Origin: Hydrogenophilales bacterium 16-64-40
GTDB taxonomy: Bacteria; Pseudomonadota; Gammaproteobacteria; Burkholderiales; Thiobacillaceae
Assembly: GCA_002256995.1 (NCBI GenBank)
Contig: NCGX01000019.1
Span: 1 to 64,000 of the forward strand
Direction: 5' to 3'
DNA: 64,000 nt
The stretch's first letter is position 1. Each line of letters starts with the position of its first letter. A model generated the notes under the pieces. That model saw only the letters and a program-made list of their open reading frames with translations. It did not search any database and was not told the origin of the DNA. Positions 9,805 to 17,387 of this stretch are shown here, piece by piece. A program made the translations under genes and the position numbers.

Positions 9805-10383
9805 ATGCCAATCCAGATTCATCGGCTCAGGATCGACCGCCTGCCCGGGCTGTGGCTGGCCCTTGCGCTCGGTCTCCATGCGCCGGCTTACGCCACGGAA
9901 ATTACCGGGGACAGCCAACGGACGCTGGCCATTGGCGTGATCGCGCACGACCGTGGACCCGCCAGCGACCACCATGAAGACGGAATTGACCTCAATCTTG
10001 AAGCGCAGTTTGCGCCGCTGGACCGCCATGGATCGCTGCGTCCGCATCTCGGCACCACACTGAATTTCGTGGGGGATACCAGCATCGCCTATGGCGGCCT
10101 GGGCTTTCGTTTGCGCGAGACAAGGCAATGGTTCGCCGACCTTCTGCTCAGTGTGGCGGTACATGACGGCCCCTTGCACAAGGATCCGGTCGGTTGCCGG
10201 CTATACAGCGACTGCGGCTTCGGCATCCGCGTCATGCCCCGCTTCGGGGTGGAAATTGGCTACCGGGCCAGTCCCGCCGCGTCGGTTTCCCTGTTTGTGG
10301 ACCACATGTCGCACAAATGGATCATCGGTGGCGAGAATGAAGGCCTCGACCATATCGGCCTGCGCTATATGCGGCCTTACTGA
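9805..10383 (+). CDS. PagL-like lipid A 3-O-deacylase / acyloxyacyl hydrolase
   Basis: Probably an outer-membrane beta-barrel enzyme removing the 3-O acyl chain of lipid A. The 192-residue length fits; residues 1-31 look like a signal sequence ending ...HAPAYA. The rest alternates polar and hydrophobic residues as in a small barrel. Near the C-terminus FVDHMSHKW supplies the His-x-Ser pair expected of PagL, followed by the family-like NEGLDHIGLRYMRPY ending. The catalytic Glu is not certain, since two Glu residues lie 8 and 10 positions after the Ser. A generic outer-membrane barrel of unknown function is the alternative. Confidence 0.7.
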   Translation: MPIQIHRLRIDRLPGLWLALALGLHAPAYATEITGDSQRTLAIGVIAHDRGPASDHHEDGIDLNLEAQFAPLDRHGSLRPHLGTTLNFVGDTSIAYGGLGFRLRETRQWFADLLLSVAVHDGPLHKDPVGCRLYSDCGFGIRVMPRFGVEIGYRASPAASVSLFVDHMSHKWIIGGENEGLDHIGLRYMRPY

Positions 10384-10410
10384 GCCTCATCTTCTCCGGG
10401 CAGCGGCCAC

Positions 10411-10442
10411 AAAAAAAGCGGCGGGGTTTCCCCCGCCGCCTT
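10411..10442 (-). terminator. Rho-independent terminator
   Basis: On the minus strand GGCGGCGGGG/CCCCGCCGC forms a strong stem with a short loop and is followed by TTTTTTT. It ends the transcript of the minus-strand gene at 10463-10918 and lies in a convergent gap. Confidence 0.9.
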
Positions 10443-10462
10443 GGCTTCGCTTGCTGCGGCGA

Positions 10463-10918
10463 TCAGACCGCGTCGGCGTACTGCGCCTTGGCCTGGCGCG
10501 CTGCCGCGATCTCGTCGGGACCGTAGGCCTTGCCGGACCACAGCATCTCGTAGGCGATTTCCTCGTTGCCGTTCTCGCACAGGTCCAGCACTTTCTGGAA
10601 CAGCGGTTGGAAGGTTTCCGACTGGTGCGATTTCTCGTGGTTCTCGAAGGTGGTCCAGAAGGTCACGATCAGCGCCTCCTTGCCCTTCATCGGGCTTTCG
10701 ACCGCCTGGCCGATGGTCGAGCCTTCGTTCGACACCTGGCCGGAGTTCAGCGAGACGAAACCACCGACGAAGCCGGTGTCGGAATGGTAGGTCTTGACGT
10801 TTTCACACAGAAACGCCACCCGTTCCTGCAAGTCGTCCACCGAGTACTCCGGCTTCAGCACCACACGGTTGACGGTCACGATACCGTCGGATGGGAAATT
10901 AGCAATCAGCCCACTCAT
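10463..10918 (-). CDS. conserved hypothetical protein, possible dimeric alpha/beta-barrel fold
   Basis: A 151-residue soluble protein with no signal peptide. The middle segment EALIVTFWTTFENHEKSHQS, followed by a Phe- and Leu-rich helix and EIAYEMLWSG, is reminiscent of antibiotic-biosynthesis-monooxygenase-type (dimeric alpha/beta-barrel) proteins, but this is a weak match by eye. Two cysteines (FLCENV and DLCENG) sit in similar Leu-Cys-Glu-Asn contexts. It is closed by its own terminator, and an IscR-like operator lies 46-70 bases upstream, which suggests control by an Rrf2-type regulator. I do not assign a reaction. Confidence 0.65.
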   Translation of the reverse strand: MSGLIANFPSDGIVTVNRVVLKPEYSVDDLQERVAFLCENVKTYHSDTGFVGGFVSLNSGQVSNEGSTIGQAVESPMKGKEALIVTFWTTFENHEKSHQSETFQPLFQKVLDLCENGNEEIAYEMLWSGKAYGPDEIAAARQAKAQYADAV

Positions 10919-10963
10919 GGTTTATCTCCTGTTGGCAAGGGTTGAACAGGGTTCCCAGTCTAT

Positions 10964-10988
10964 ATACCTGAGTGAATTAGTCAACTAA
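10964..10988. promoter_or_regulatory. IscR/Rrf2 type 1-like operator
   Basis: Twenty-three of 25 positions agree with the type 1 IscR consensus as I recall it: left part ATACCTGA, AT centre, right part TAGTCAAC. It lies 46-70 bases upstream of the minus-strand gene at 10463-10918. Binding by IscR itself is an inference; other Rrf2 regulators have similar sites. Confidence 0.55.
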
Positions 10989-11028
10989 TTTATTCAATCC
11001 GCAAATGACTAGATCAATTATTCTGATC

Positions 11029-11059
11029 GATGTGTCTACAGATATAACTTAGACACATC
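11029..11059. repeat. 10-base perfect inverted repeat, 11-base spacer
   Basis: Arms GATGTGTCTA and TAGACACATC. Centres of the arms are about two helical turns apart. No T-run follows on either strand, so a dimer-binding operator is more likely than a terminator. It lies between the S24-like gene and the gene at 10463-10918. Confidence 0.6.
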
Positions 11060-11088
11060 AAAGGGTTAGATATAGATCCTAAGTGTGC

Positions 11089-11451
11089 TCAGAGATAGCT
11101 CTTTTGCTCGCTGCGCTTGCCGGGCCGCTTCTTCATGATGACGACACCCTTGGCCACGTCGATGTCCGCCACCGGAATGTTCTCGTACATGGGGTTGAGC
11201 GGCTTTAGCATCCAGCCGTCGGCGTGCTGCACGAGTTGGCGAAAAATGAATTCGTCGTTCACGAAAGCCACCACAAAGGAGCCGTCCTTGACCAGGCCAG
11301 ACGGCTCGACCACGATGATCTCGCCCTCCTCGAATTCGGGCATCATGGAGTCACCCAGCACCATCAGCGCATAGGGTTCGGCGCTGGAGCAGTTGCTGGC
11401 CTCGTTGAGTTCCTGGATCGGGATGGTCTTGCGTTCGTCGCGTTCGTTCAT
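11089..11451 (-). CDS. S24/LexA-like domain protein without DNA-binding domain
   Basis: A 120-residue protein made only of the LexA/UmuD-type fold: LMVLGDSMMPEFEEGEIIVVEP carries the usual catalytic Ser (GDSM). The matching position of the catalytic Lys, 36 residues on in FIFRQL, is Arg, so self-cleavage is doubtful. There is no N-terminal helix-turn-helix, only a polar 25-residue lead with RKTIPIQELNEASNCSS. It may be a non-cleaving sensor or a protein-interaction domain. The upstream region holds an ATACCTGACTAATTAG motif like the one before the next gene downstream, so the two are probably co-regulated. Confidence 0.75.
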   Translation of the reverse strand: MNERDERKTIPIQELNEASNCSSAEPYALMVLGDSMMPEFEEGEIIVVEPSGLVKDGSFVVAFVNDEFIFRQLVQHADGWMLKPLNPMYENIPVADIDVAKGVVIMKKRPGKRSEQKSYL

Positions 11452-11464
11452 GGGGATCTCGTTA

Positions 11465-11491
11465 ATACCTGACTAATTAGCTCGGGATTAT
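11465..11491. promoter_or_regulatory. second IscR/Rrf2-like motif, imperfect right half
   Basis: The left half ATACCTGACTAATTAG matches the same motif as 10964-10988 very well; the right half CTCGGGATTAT fits only if one or two bases are inserted. It ends 14 bases upstream of the S24-like start codon, a position suited to repression. Confidence 0.4.
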
Positions 11492-11516
11492 AGCCAAAAG
11501 TGCCGGCAGCCAAAAG

Positions 11517-13307
11517 TCAGCGGCCGCGCATGAACATGGCGTCCAGCTCCCTGAGGCTGACCTGGAACCAGGTGGGCCGGCCATGATTGCACTGCCCGCC
11601 CCGCTCGGTGGCTTCCATCTCGCGCAGCAGCGCGTTCATTTCGGGCAGGGTCAGGTGGCGGTTGGCGCGCACCGCGCCATGGCAGGCGAGCGTCGCCAGC
11701 AGCTCGTTGCGGCGCTCGGCCAGAAGACGCGCGACGCCGAATTCGGCGACTTCGCGCAATACGGCACGAGTCAATTCAACCGGGTCGGCATTCTTCAGCA
11801 GCCACGGCACCGAGCGCACCGCCACCGAGGTCGGCGAAGTGACCGACAGTTCGAAGCCGATTTCACGCAAGGACGCCAGATGCGGGCTGATTTCCGCTGC
11901 GTCGCGCGCGTCCACCGTCAGCGCGACCGGAATCAGCAGGGTCTGTGCCGGCACCGCACGGGCATCGAGCGCAGTCTTGAGCTTCTCGTAGACGACCCGT
12001 TCGTGCGCGGCATGCATGTCGACCAGCACCAGCCCCTGCGCGTTCTGCGCCAGCACATAGACGCCGTGCAACTGACCCAGCGCATAGCCGAGCGGCGGTG
12101 CGTCGATGCCATCAGGCAAGGGCTGCGCCGCAGGCGCACCCTCCTCCCCTGAATCCTGGCCCCTGAGCCCTGCCCCCTGAAGCGGCGCATAGAACGCCAT
12201 CGCCTCGTTCACCTGCAGCGGCATCGACCCCTGCTGCTGCGCGACGAACCCCGGCCTGAACCCCGGTGCTGCGGGCGTGCCGGGCGCCTCGGGCGCAGCG
12301 CTGCCCGTCACCGGCGCCGACAGCAGGCGCTCGACCGCATGAAACAGAAACTGGTGCACGCCGCGGCTGTCGCGGAAGCGGATCTCGGTCTTGGCCGGAT
12401 GCACGTTGACGTCCACGGCATCCGGCGGCAGGCTGATGAACAGGCAATATGCCGGGTTCAACTGATGGTGCAGCACGTCGCGATAGGCTTCCTTCAAGGC
12501 GTGGACGATCAGCTTGTCGCGCACGTAGCGGCCATTGACGAACACGTGCTGGCTGTCGCGGCTGGCGGTGGCGGCGCCAGGACGAATCACCCAGCCGGAC
12601 ACCCTCAAGGCCCCCGCGGCGGCATCGACCGCAATGGTGTTGCGTTCGAACGCCTCGCCCATCACCTGACGCACCCGCGCGGCGGCGGAACCGGCGTTGA
12701 GTCGCAACTGCACCCGCCCGTTGTGGGAAAGGGTGAACGCCACCTGCGGGTTCGCCAGGGCCAGCCGCCGCACGGTTTCGGCGCAATGGGCGTATTCGGT
12801 GGCTTCGGTCTTGAGAAATTTGCGCCGCGCCGGCGTGTTGAAGAACAGGTCCTGGATGTCGATCGTGGTGCCGGTGGCCCGCGCCGCCGGCGCGGGCTCG
12901 CCCAGGCGGCCGCCCTCGACCTGCACCGCCCAGGCATGCTCGGCGCCGGGGTGATCAGCGTTGGCGCCGCGGCTGGCGAGCTGCACCCGCGCGATGGCGG
13001 CGATCGACGCCAGCGCCTCGCCGCGAAACCCCAGGCTCGCCACCTGTTCGAGGTCGGCCAGGCTGGCGATCTTGCTGGTGGCGTGACGGGTCAGGGCGAG
13101 CGCGAGTTCGTCGCGCGCGATGCCGCTGCCGTTGTCGGCGACCCGGATACGCTTGATGCCGCCCTGCTCCAGATCGACCTGGATATCGGTGGCCCCGGCG
13201 TCGAGGCTGTTTTCAAGAATTTCCTTCAAGGCCGCGGCGGGGCGTTCGACCACCTCGCCGGCGGCGATTTGCGAAATCAGCACATCGGGCAAGACGCGAA
13301 TCAACAT
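11517..13307 (-). CDS. mutL: DNA mismatch repair protein MutL
   Basis: ATPase that couples MutS mismatch recognition to downstream repair. It is 596 residues with the N-terminal GHKL ATPase motifs in order: AAGEVVERPAAALKEILENS (near residue 20), ADNGSGI, TRHATSKI and GFRGEALASI. A Pro/Gly/Ala-rich linker (near 340-400) precedes the C-terminal dimerisation domain, with CHGAVRANRHL and GRPTWFQVSLREL near the end. The ATG at 13307 is preferred to the TTG at 13319. It starts one base past the stop of the hemerythrin gene, so it is last in the tsaE-amiC-hemerythrin-mutL operon. Confidence 0.97.
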   Translation of the reverse strand: MLIRVLPDVLISQIAAGEVVERPAAALKEILENSLDAGATDIQVDLEQGGIKRIRVADNGSGIARDELALALTRHATSKIASLADLEQVASLGFRGEALASIAAIARVQLASRGANADHPGAEHAWAVQVEGGRLGEPAPAARATGTTIDIQDLFFNTPARRKFLKTEATEYAHCAETVRRLALANPQVAFTLSHNGRVQLRLNAGSAAARVRQVMGEAFERNTIAVDAAAGALRVSGWVIRPGAATASRDSQHVFVNGRYVRDKLIVHALKEAYRDVLHHQLNPAYCLFISLPPDAVDVNVHPAKTEIRFRDSRGVHQFLFHAVERLLSAPVTGSAAPEAPGTPAAPGFRPGFVAQQQGSMPLQVNEAMAFYAPLQGAGLRGQDSGEEGAPAAQPLPDGIDAPPLGYALGQLHGVYVLAQNAQGLVLVDMHAAHERVVYEKLKTALDARAVPAQTLLIPVALTVDARDAAEISPHLASLREIGFELSVTSPTSVAVRSVPWLLKNADPVELTRAVLREVAEFGVARLLAERRNELLATLACHGAVRANRHLTLPEMNALLREMEATERGGQCNHGRPTWFQVSLRELDAMFMRGR

Positions 13308-13308
13308 G

Positions 13309-13845
13309 TCAGATCGCAAACGTCACACCGCGGCGCGCCGCCATGGCGCGGCCAAGGCGTTCGATCTCGGCCGCACCGAGCACCTGGCGCGCCAGCGGCA
13401 ATACATGGGTATTTTCGAATTCGAGATGGCTGCGATTGAGGGCGATGAAACGCTGCGTCAGCGCCGCGTCCAGTGCGGACGCGGCGCCCGACCCGATCTG
13501 CTGCAGTTCCACGCGCAGGCGCCGCCACAGCAGCGCGAGCTCGTCGTGCTCCAGGGTCAGAGCCTCGACCAGATCGCAGGCGCCGGGCGCGCCGGCGCGT
13601 TCGAGCAACGGAAACAGATTGCGCTCCTCGTCGTCGTGGTGATGCACCGCCGCGGTGTCGAAGTAGGCCAGCGCCGCGCGTGCCGCCTGCTGCGCCTGCG
13701 CGTCGGCGCCGTGCATGGGCAGGTACGCCAGCAATTTATCCAGGGTGTCGCACTGTTTGGCGATGCGGCCGTGACAGGCTTCAAGCACCGCCAGCGGCCG
13801 GTCGAAACCCGGGGCCGCCGCCGCGCCCAGCAGGCTGACACTCAT
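13309..13845 (-). CDS. hemerythrin-like HHE domain protein
   Basis: Predicted four-helix-bundle di-iron protein of 178 residues. Candidate iron ligands are visible in order: ACHGRI near residue 24, VHHHDDEERNLFP near residue 68 (H-x3-E pattern), LEHDEL near residue 100 and RSHLEFENTHVLP near residue 140. Such proteins sense or store oxygen or NO, or handle iron; no choice can be made here. Its ATG overlaps the amiC stop codon (ATGA), and its own stop abuts mutL, an unusual place for a hemerythrin gene and a sign of translational coupling. Confidence 0.88.
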   Translation of the reverse strand: MSVSLLGAAAAPGFDRPLAVLEACHGRIAKQCDTLDKLLAYLPMHGADAQAQQAARAALAYFDTAAVHHHDDEERNLFPLLERAGAPGACDLVEALTLEHDELALLWRRLRVELQQIGSGAASALDAALTQRFIALNRSHLEFENTHVLPLARQVLGAAEIERLGRAMAARRGVTFAI

Positions 13846-15050
13846 GGATTGAGTGTCAGCCGCGACGGCGCGGTCAGCGGATGCTTGTCGAAGTAATTCC
13901 TGACGCCATTGACAATGGCGTCGACCAGTTTGTCCTGATAGGCGTCGTCGTTCAGGCGCCTTTCCTCTTCCGGGTTGGAAATGAATGCAGTCTCGATCAG
14001 GATCGACGGAATGTCGGGTGCCTTCAGCACCGCGAACCCGGCCTGTTCAACGCGCGGCTTGTGCAATCTGTTGACGCCACCGATTTCCTTCAGCACGGCG
14101 GTTCCCAGCTTCAGGCTGTCGTTGATGGTGGCGGTCTGCGAGAGGTCGATCAGGGTGCGCTTAAGGAAGAGGTCCTTGACGTCGATGTTGATGCCGCCCA
14201 CCAGGTCGGCCTCGTTTTCCTTCGTGGCCAGCCAGCGCGCGGCGACCGAGGTTGCGCCGTTCTCGGACAGCGCGTACACCGACGATCCGTGCGCATGCGA
14301 CTTGATGAAGGCGTCGGCGTGAATCGACACGAACAGATCAGCCTTCAGCGCGCGCGCCTTGGTAACCCGCTGCCCCAGCGGCACGAAATAGTCGCCGTCA
14401 CGAATCAGCACGGCACGCATGTTTTCCTGCGCATCGATTTTTTGCTTGAGCTTTTTCGCCAGCGCCAGCGTGATGTGTTTTTCGTAGGAGCCCTTGGCGC
14501 CGATGGCGCCGGGATCTTCGCCGCCATGGCCGGCGTCGATCGCCACGGTAATCAGCCGCGCGTATTGTGGAACACCCGGTTTGGCAGGACGCTGCAGCTC
14601 GACCGTCGCCGGTTGGGAAACGGCGGGGTTCCATGTGATATCGCCCGCCTGCGCCGGATAGAGGTCGACCACCAGCCGGTGGCCATACGCGCCCAGCGGG
14701 GGCAATTGAAACACGGACGGCCTGACGGCGGCTTTCAGGTCCAGCACCATCCGCATCACGCCGGGGCGGTTGACGCCCACGCGGATTGCGCCAATGTAGG
14801 GGTCGGCGGCGGAAAGTTGTGCGGCCAGGGCATCGAGCGCGGCACCCGCCTCGACGCCTTCAAGGTCGATCACCAGGCGCTCGGGATTCGACAGGGTGAA
14901 ATATTGATGTGCGACGGGCTGCGCAGCTTCCAGCGTGATCCGGGTGTAATCGGGCGACGGCCACAATCGCGTGGCGGACAGCTGCAGCGCCTGGGCCCAG
15001 CCCGACGCCAGCACACCGCATAGCAGGAAAATTTTCAGCAGAGCGTGCAA
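13842..15050 (-). CDS. amiC: N-acetylmuramoyl-L-alanine amidase, AmiC-type
   Basis: Periplasmic zinc amidase that cleaves the peptide from MurNAc during septum splitting. With the TTG start at 15050 (GGAG Shine-Dalgarno sequence 5 bases upstream) the 402-residue protein begins with a clean signal peptide MHALLKIFLLCGVLASGWAQA. An AMIN domain for septal targeting covers residues 25-130 (LWPSPDYTRITLEAAQPV), then the Amidase_3 domain: VAIDAGHGGEDPGAIG, the zinc Glu in SYEKHITL, SIHADAF and the catalytic Glu in LIETAFISN. Starts upstream of 15050 would extend into tsaE and spoil the signal peptide. Confidence 0.93.
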   Translation of the reverse strand: MHALLKIFLLCGVLASGWAQALQLSATRLWPSPDYTRITLEAAQPVAHQYFTLSNPERLVIDLEGVEAGAALDALAAQLSAADPYIGAIRVGVNRPGVMRMVLDLKAAVRPSVFQLPPLGAYGHRLVVDLYPAQAGDITWNPAVSQPATVELQRPAKPGVPQYARLITVAIDAGHGGEDPGAIGAKGSYEKHITLALAKKLKQKIDAQENMRAVLIRDGDYFVPLGQRVTKARALKADLFVSIHADAFIKSHAHGSSVYALSENGATSVAARWLATKENEADLVGGINIDVKDLFLKRTLIDLSQTATINDSLKLGTAVLKEIGGVNRLHKPRVEQAGFAVLKAPDIPSILIETAFISNPEEERRLNDDAYQDKLVDAIVNGVRNYFDKHPLTAPSRLTLNP

Positions 15051-15520
15051 AATGACTCCAGATAATGGGCGCCGCGCGGACTGGCGGCTTCGCATTCGAT
15101 TTCGCGCGCCTCGTCCGCAATCGCCAGCCGGATGATCACGTCGGGCGGCGGCAGCCAGCCCGCGGCCTTTTCGGGCCATTCGATCAGGCTCACCACCCGA
15201 CCGTCGCTGATGTCGCGAAACCCCGCGTCCAGCCATTCGCGCGGGTCGTGCATACGATACAGGTCAAAGTGGTATAGCTCAAACGCGGGCAGGCTGTAGA
15301 TCTCGGCCAGGGTGTAGGTCGGACTCTTGACCCGCCCCTCGTGTCCCAGCGCCCGCAGCAGCCCGCGCACCAGCGTCGTCTTGCCCGCACCGAGATCGCC
15401 CTCGAGGTAGAACGTCAGCCCGGGCATCAGTTCCCGCGCCAGCTGCGCGCCGAATGCAAGCGTCGCAACCTCGTCGGCCAGATGGCGGCGGCAACGCACG
15501 GTATCATCGACGGTATGCAT
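15035..15520 (-). CDS. tsaE: tRNA threonylcarbamoyladenosine biosynthesis ATPase TsaE
   Basis: ATPase partner of TsaB/TsaD in making t6A37 of tRNAs that read ANN codons. The 161-residue protein has the P-loop GDLGAGKTTLVRGLLR near residue 42, then the family motifs SPTYTLAEIY, ELYHFDLYRM and LIEWPEKA. Its end overlaps the start of amiC by 16 bases. The ATG at 15520 overlaps the divergent queG start; a GTG eight codons in (15499) is an alternative start that would leave more room between the genes. Confidence 0.95.
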   Translation of the reverse strand: MHTVDDTVRCRRHLADEVATLAFGAQLARELMPGLTFYLEGDLGAGKTTLVRGLLRALGHEGRVKSPTYTLAEIYSLPAFELYHFDLYRMHDPREWLDAGFRDISDGRVVSLIEWPEKAAGWLPPPDVIIRLAIADEAREIECEAASPRGAHYLESFCTLC

Positions 15521-16573
15521 GAGCAGGATTTAAGCCGACTGGCGCAGAAAATCAAGCAATGGGGGCGCGAGCTCGGCTTTGCCGCGGTGGGCATTGCCGA
15601 CGGCGACCTGAGTGCGGCCGAAGCGGGCTTGCAGGAATGGCTGGATCGGGGCTTTCATGGCGAGATGGATTATATGGCCGCGCACGGCACCAAGCGCAGC
15701 CGGCCGGCCGAACTGGTGCCGGGAACCGTCCGCATCATCAGCGCGCGGCTGGACTATTTTCCGCCGGTGTCGGCCGACCCCCATGCGGTGCTGGATGACG
15801 CCGACGCCGCCTATGTTTCCCGCTACGCGCTGGGGCGCGACTACCATAAAGTCTTGCGCAACCGCCTGCAAAGCCTGGCCGAAAAAATCGGCGCGGCGGT
15901 GGGCGCGCATCATTTTCGCGTCTTCACCGACAGCGCGCCGGTGCTGGAAGTGGCACTCGCCGCGAAATCCGGGCTGGGCTGGCGCGGCAAACACACCCTG
16001 CTGCTGAACCGGCAGCACGGATCGTGGTTCTTCCTCGGCGAGATCTACACCGACCTGCCCTTGCCGGTGGACGCGCCCGAAGCCGGCCATTGCGGCACCT
16101 GCTCCGCCTGCATCGACATCTGCCCGACGCAGGCGATCGTCGCGCCCTACACGCTCGACGCGCGGCGCTGCATTTCCTACCTCACCATCGAACTCAAGGG
16201 CAGCATCCCAGTTGAACTACGCGCACTGCTCGGCAACCGAATCTACGGCTGCGACGACTGCCAACTGGTGTGCCCGTGGAACCGGTTTGCGCAGACTGCC
16301 GCGCTGCCGGATTTCGAGGTTCGGAACGGGCTCGACAGCGCCCGACTGGTGGAACTGCTCGCCTGGAGCGAGGCCGACTTCAGCGAGCGCCTGGCGGGAT
16401 CTCCGATCCGCCGCATCGGGCATGAACGCTGGCTGCGCAACATCGCCGTCGCGCTGGGCAATGCGCCGCCTTCTCCTGAAATTCAAGCCGCGCTCAGCGC
16501 GCAGCTCGGCCATCCGTCCGCGCTGGTGCGCGAGCACGTGGCGTGGGCGTTGGCACGCCAACAAAAGGCTTAA
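15515..16573 (+). CDS. queG: epoxyqueuosine reductase
   Basis: Final step of queuosine synthesis in tRNA: reduces epoxyqueuosine using a cobalamin and two 4Fe-4S clusters. The 352-residue protein starts MHEQDLSRLAQKIKQWGREL; cluster motifs CGTCSACIDICPTQAI (near residue 193) and CDDCQLVCPWN (near residue 247) are intact. A C-terminal HEAT-like segment ends ...EHVAWALARQQKA. The ATG at 15515 was chosen; the longer frame to 15341 lies inside tsaE on the other strand. Confidence 0.95.
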   Translation: MHEQDLSRLAQKIKQWGRELGFAAVGIADGDLSAAEAGLQEWLDRGFHGEMDYMAAHGTKRSRPAELVPGTVRIISARLDYFPPVSADPHAVLDDADAAYVSRYALGRDYHKVLRNRLQSLAEKIGAAVGAHHFRVFTDSAPVLEVALAAKSGLGWRGKHTLLLNRQHGSWFFLGEIYTDLPLPVDAPEAGHCGTCSACIDICPTQAIVAPYTLDARRCISYLTIELKGSIPVELRALLGNRIYGCDDCQLVCPWNRFAQTAALPDFEVRNGLDSARLVELLAWSEADFSERLAGSPIRRIGHERWLRNIAVALGNAPPSPEIQAALSAQLGHPSALVREHVAWALARQQKA

Positions 16574-16610
16574 GCGTGTCGAAACAGTTCGTCACACCGA
16601 AAAAAAATCG

Positions 16611-16686
16611 GTAGGAGCGGCGTCCTTGCCGCGATCTTCGTACCTTTGCAGCAATCACAGCATCGCGGCGAGGACGCCGCTCCTAC
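16611..16686. repeat. 76-base REP-type palindrome
   Basis: Two 25-base arms, one starting GTAGGAGCGGCGTCC and the other ending GGACGCCGCTCCTAC, match with one mismatch and are separated by 26 bases. Such paired inverted REPs can fold into a long hairpin. The right arm contains the stop codon of the cation transporter gene at 16683-17303; the queG stop lies 37 bases to the left. A single related element is at 7528-7552. Confidence 0.8.
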
Positions 16687-17303
16687 ATCCCATCTGCCCG
16701 CAGTTCCTGCCGAGCGTGGCGGATCACCGACGCCCCCGAACTCAGCGCCAGCCCGGCCAGCACCAGCGCCACCGCGATGTCCGGCCAGCCGTGCGCGGTC
16801 GCCCACACGCCGCCCGCCGCCCCCATCACGGCCAGGTTGCCGAGCGCGTCGTTGCGCGAGCACAGCCACACCGAGCGCGCCTGCGCGTCGCCACCCCGAT
16901 GCGAAAACAGCAGCGCTGCGACGCCGACGTTGACCGCCAGCGCCACGAGGCTCACCCAGCCCATGATGAACGGCTCCGGCACCACGCCGGCCGACCATTG
17001 CCAGGCCGACTTGCCGAGCACGAACACGCCGAAACCGACCATCAGCCAGCCCTTCCACAGCGCGGTGCGCGAGCGCCACACCGGCGCCAGGCCCAGCACA
17101 AAGAGCGCGACGCCGTAGTTGCCGGCGTCGCCCAGAAAATCGACTGCATCGGCCAGCAGCGACACCGACTGCGCCTGGAGGCTGGCAACGATTTCGACGC
17201 CGAACATCAGCGCATTGAGCACCAGCGCAATCCACAGCGCGCGCCGATAGCGCGGATCGGGCGGCGCCGTGTTGCACACCGAGTCGCAGCCGCACTCGCT
17301 CAT
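16683..17303 (-). CDS. cation efflux (CDF-like) membrane protein
   Basis: A 206-residue protein with six likely membrane helices, resembling the transmembrane part of cation diffusion facilitator family proteins; ALVLNALMFGVEIVASLQAQ and LLADAVDFLGDAGNY carry the metal-site Asp pattern of that family, and NDALGNLAVMGAAGG supplies the second site. It is shorter than full CDF proteins and lacks the C-terminal cytoplasmic domain. The N-terminus MSECGCDSVCN holds three Cys, a possible metal-capture site. Start at 17303 was set by the family-like start of the first helix; the longer frame enters the divergent murI promoter. Confidence 0.85.
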   Translation of the reverse strand: MSECGCDSVCNTAPPDPRYRRALWIALVLNALMFGVEIVASLQAQSVSLLADAVDFLGDAGNYGVALFVLGLAPVWRSRTALWKGWLMVGFGVFVLGKSAWQWSAGVVPEPFIMGWVSLVALAVNVGVAALLFSHRGGDAQARSVWLCSRNDALGNLAVMGAAGGVWATAHGWPDIAVALVLAGLALSSGASVIRHARQELRADGM

Positions 17304-17387
17304 GATGGCTGCCGCGCCGGAGAATACGGTGCCGGACGGCCCTGCAGGTAAAATCCCGTCTTTCTCATAAGCGCTATCCTGCCACCC

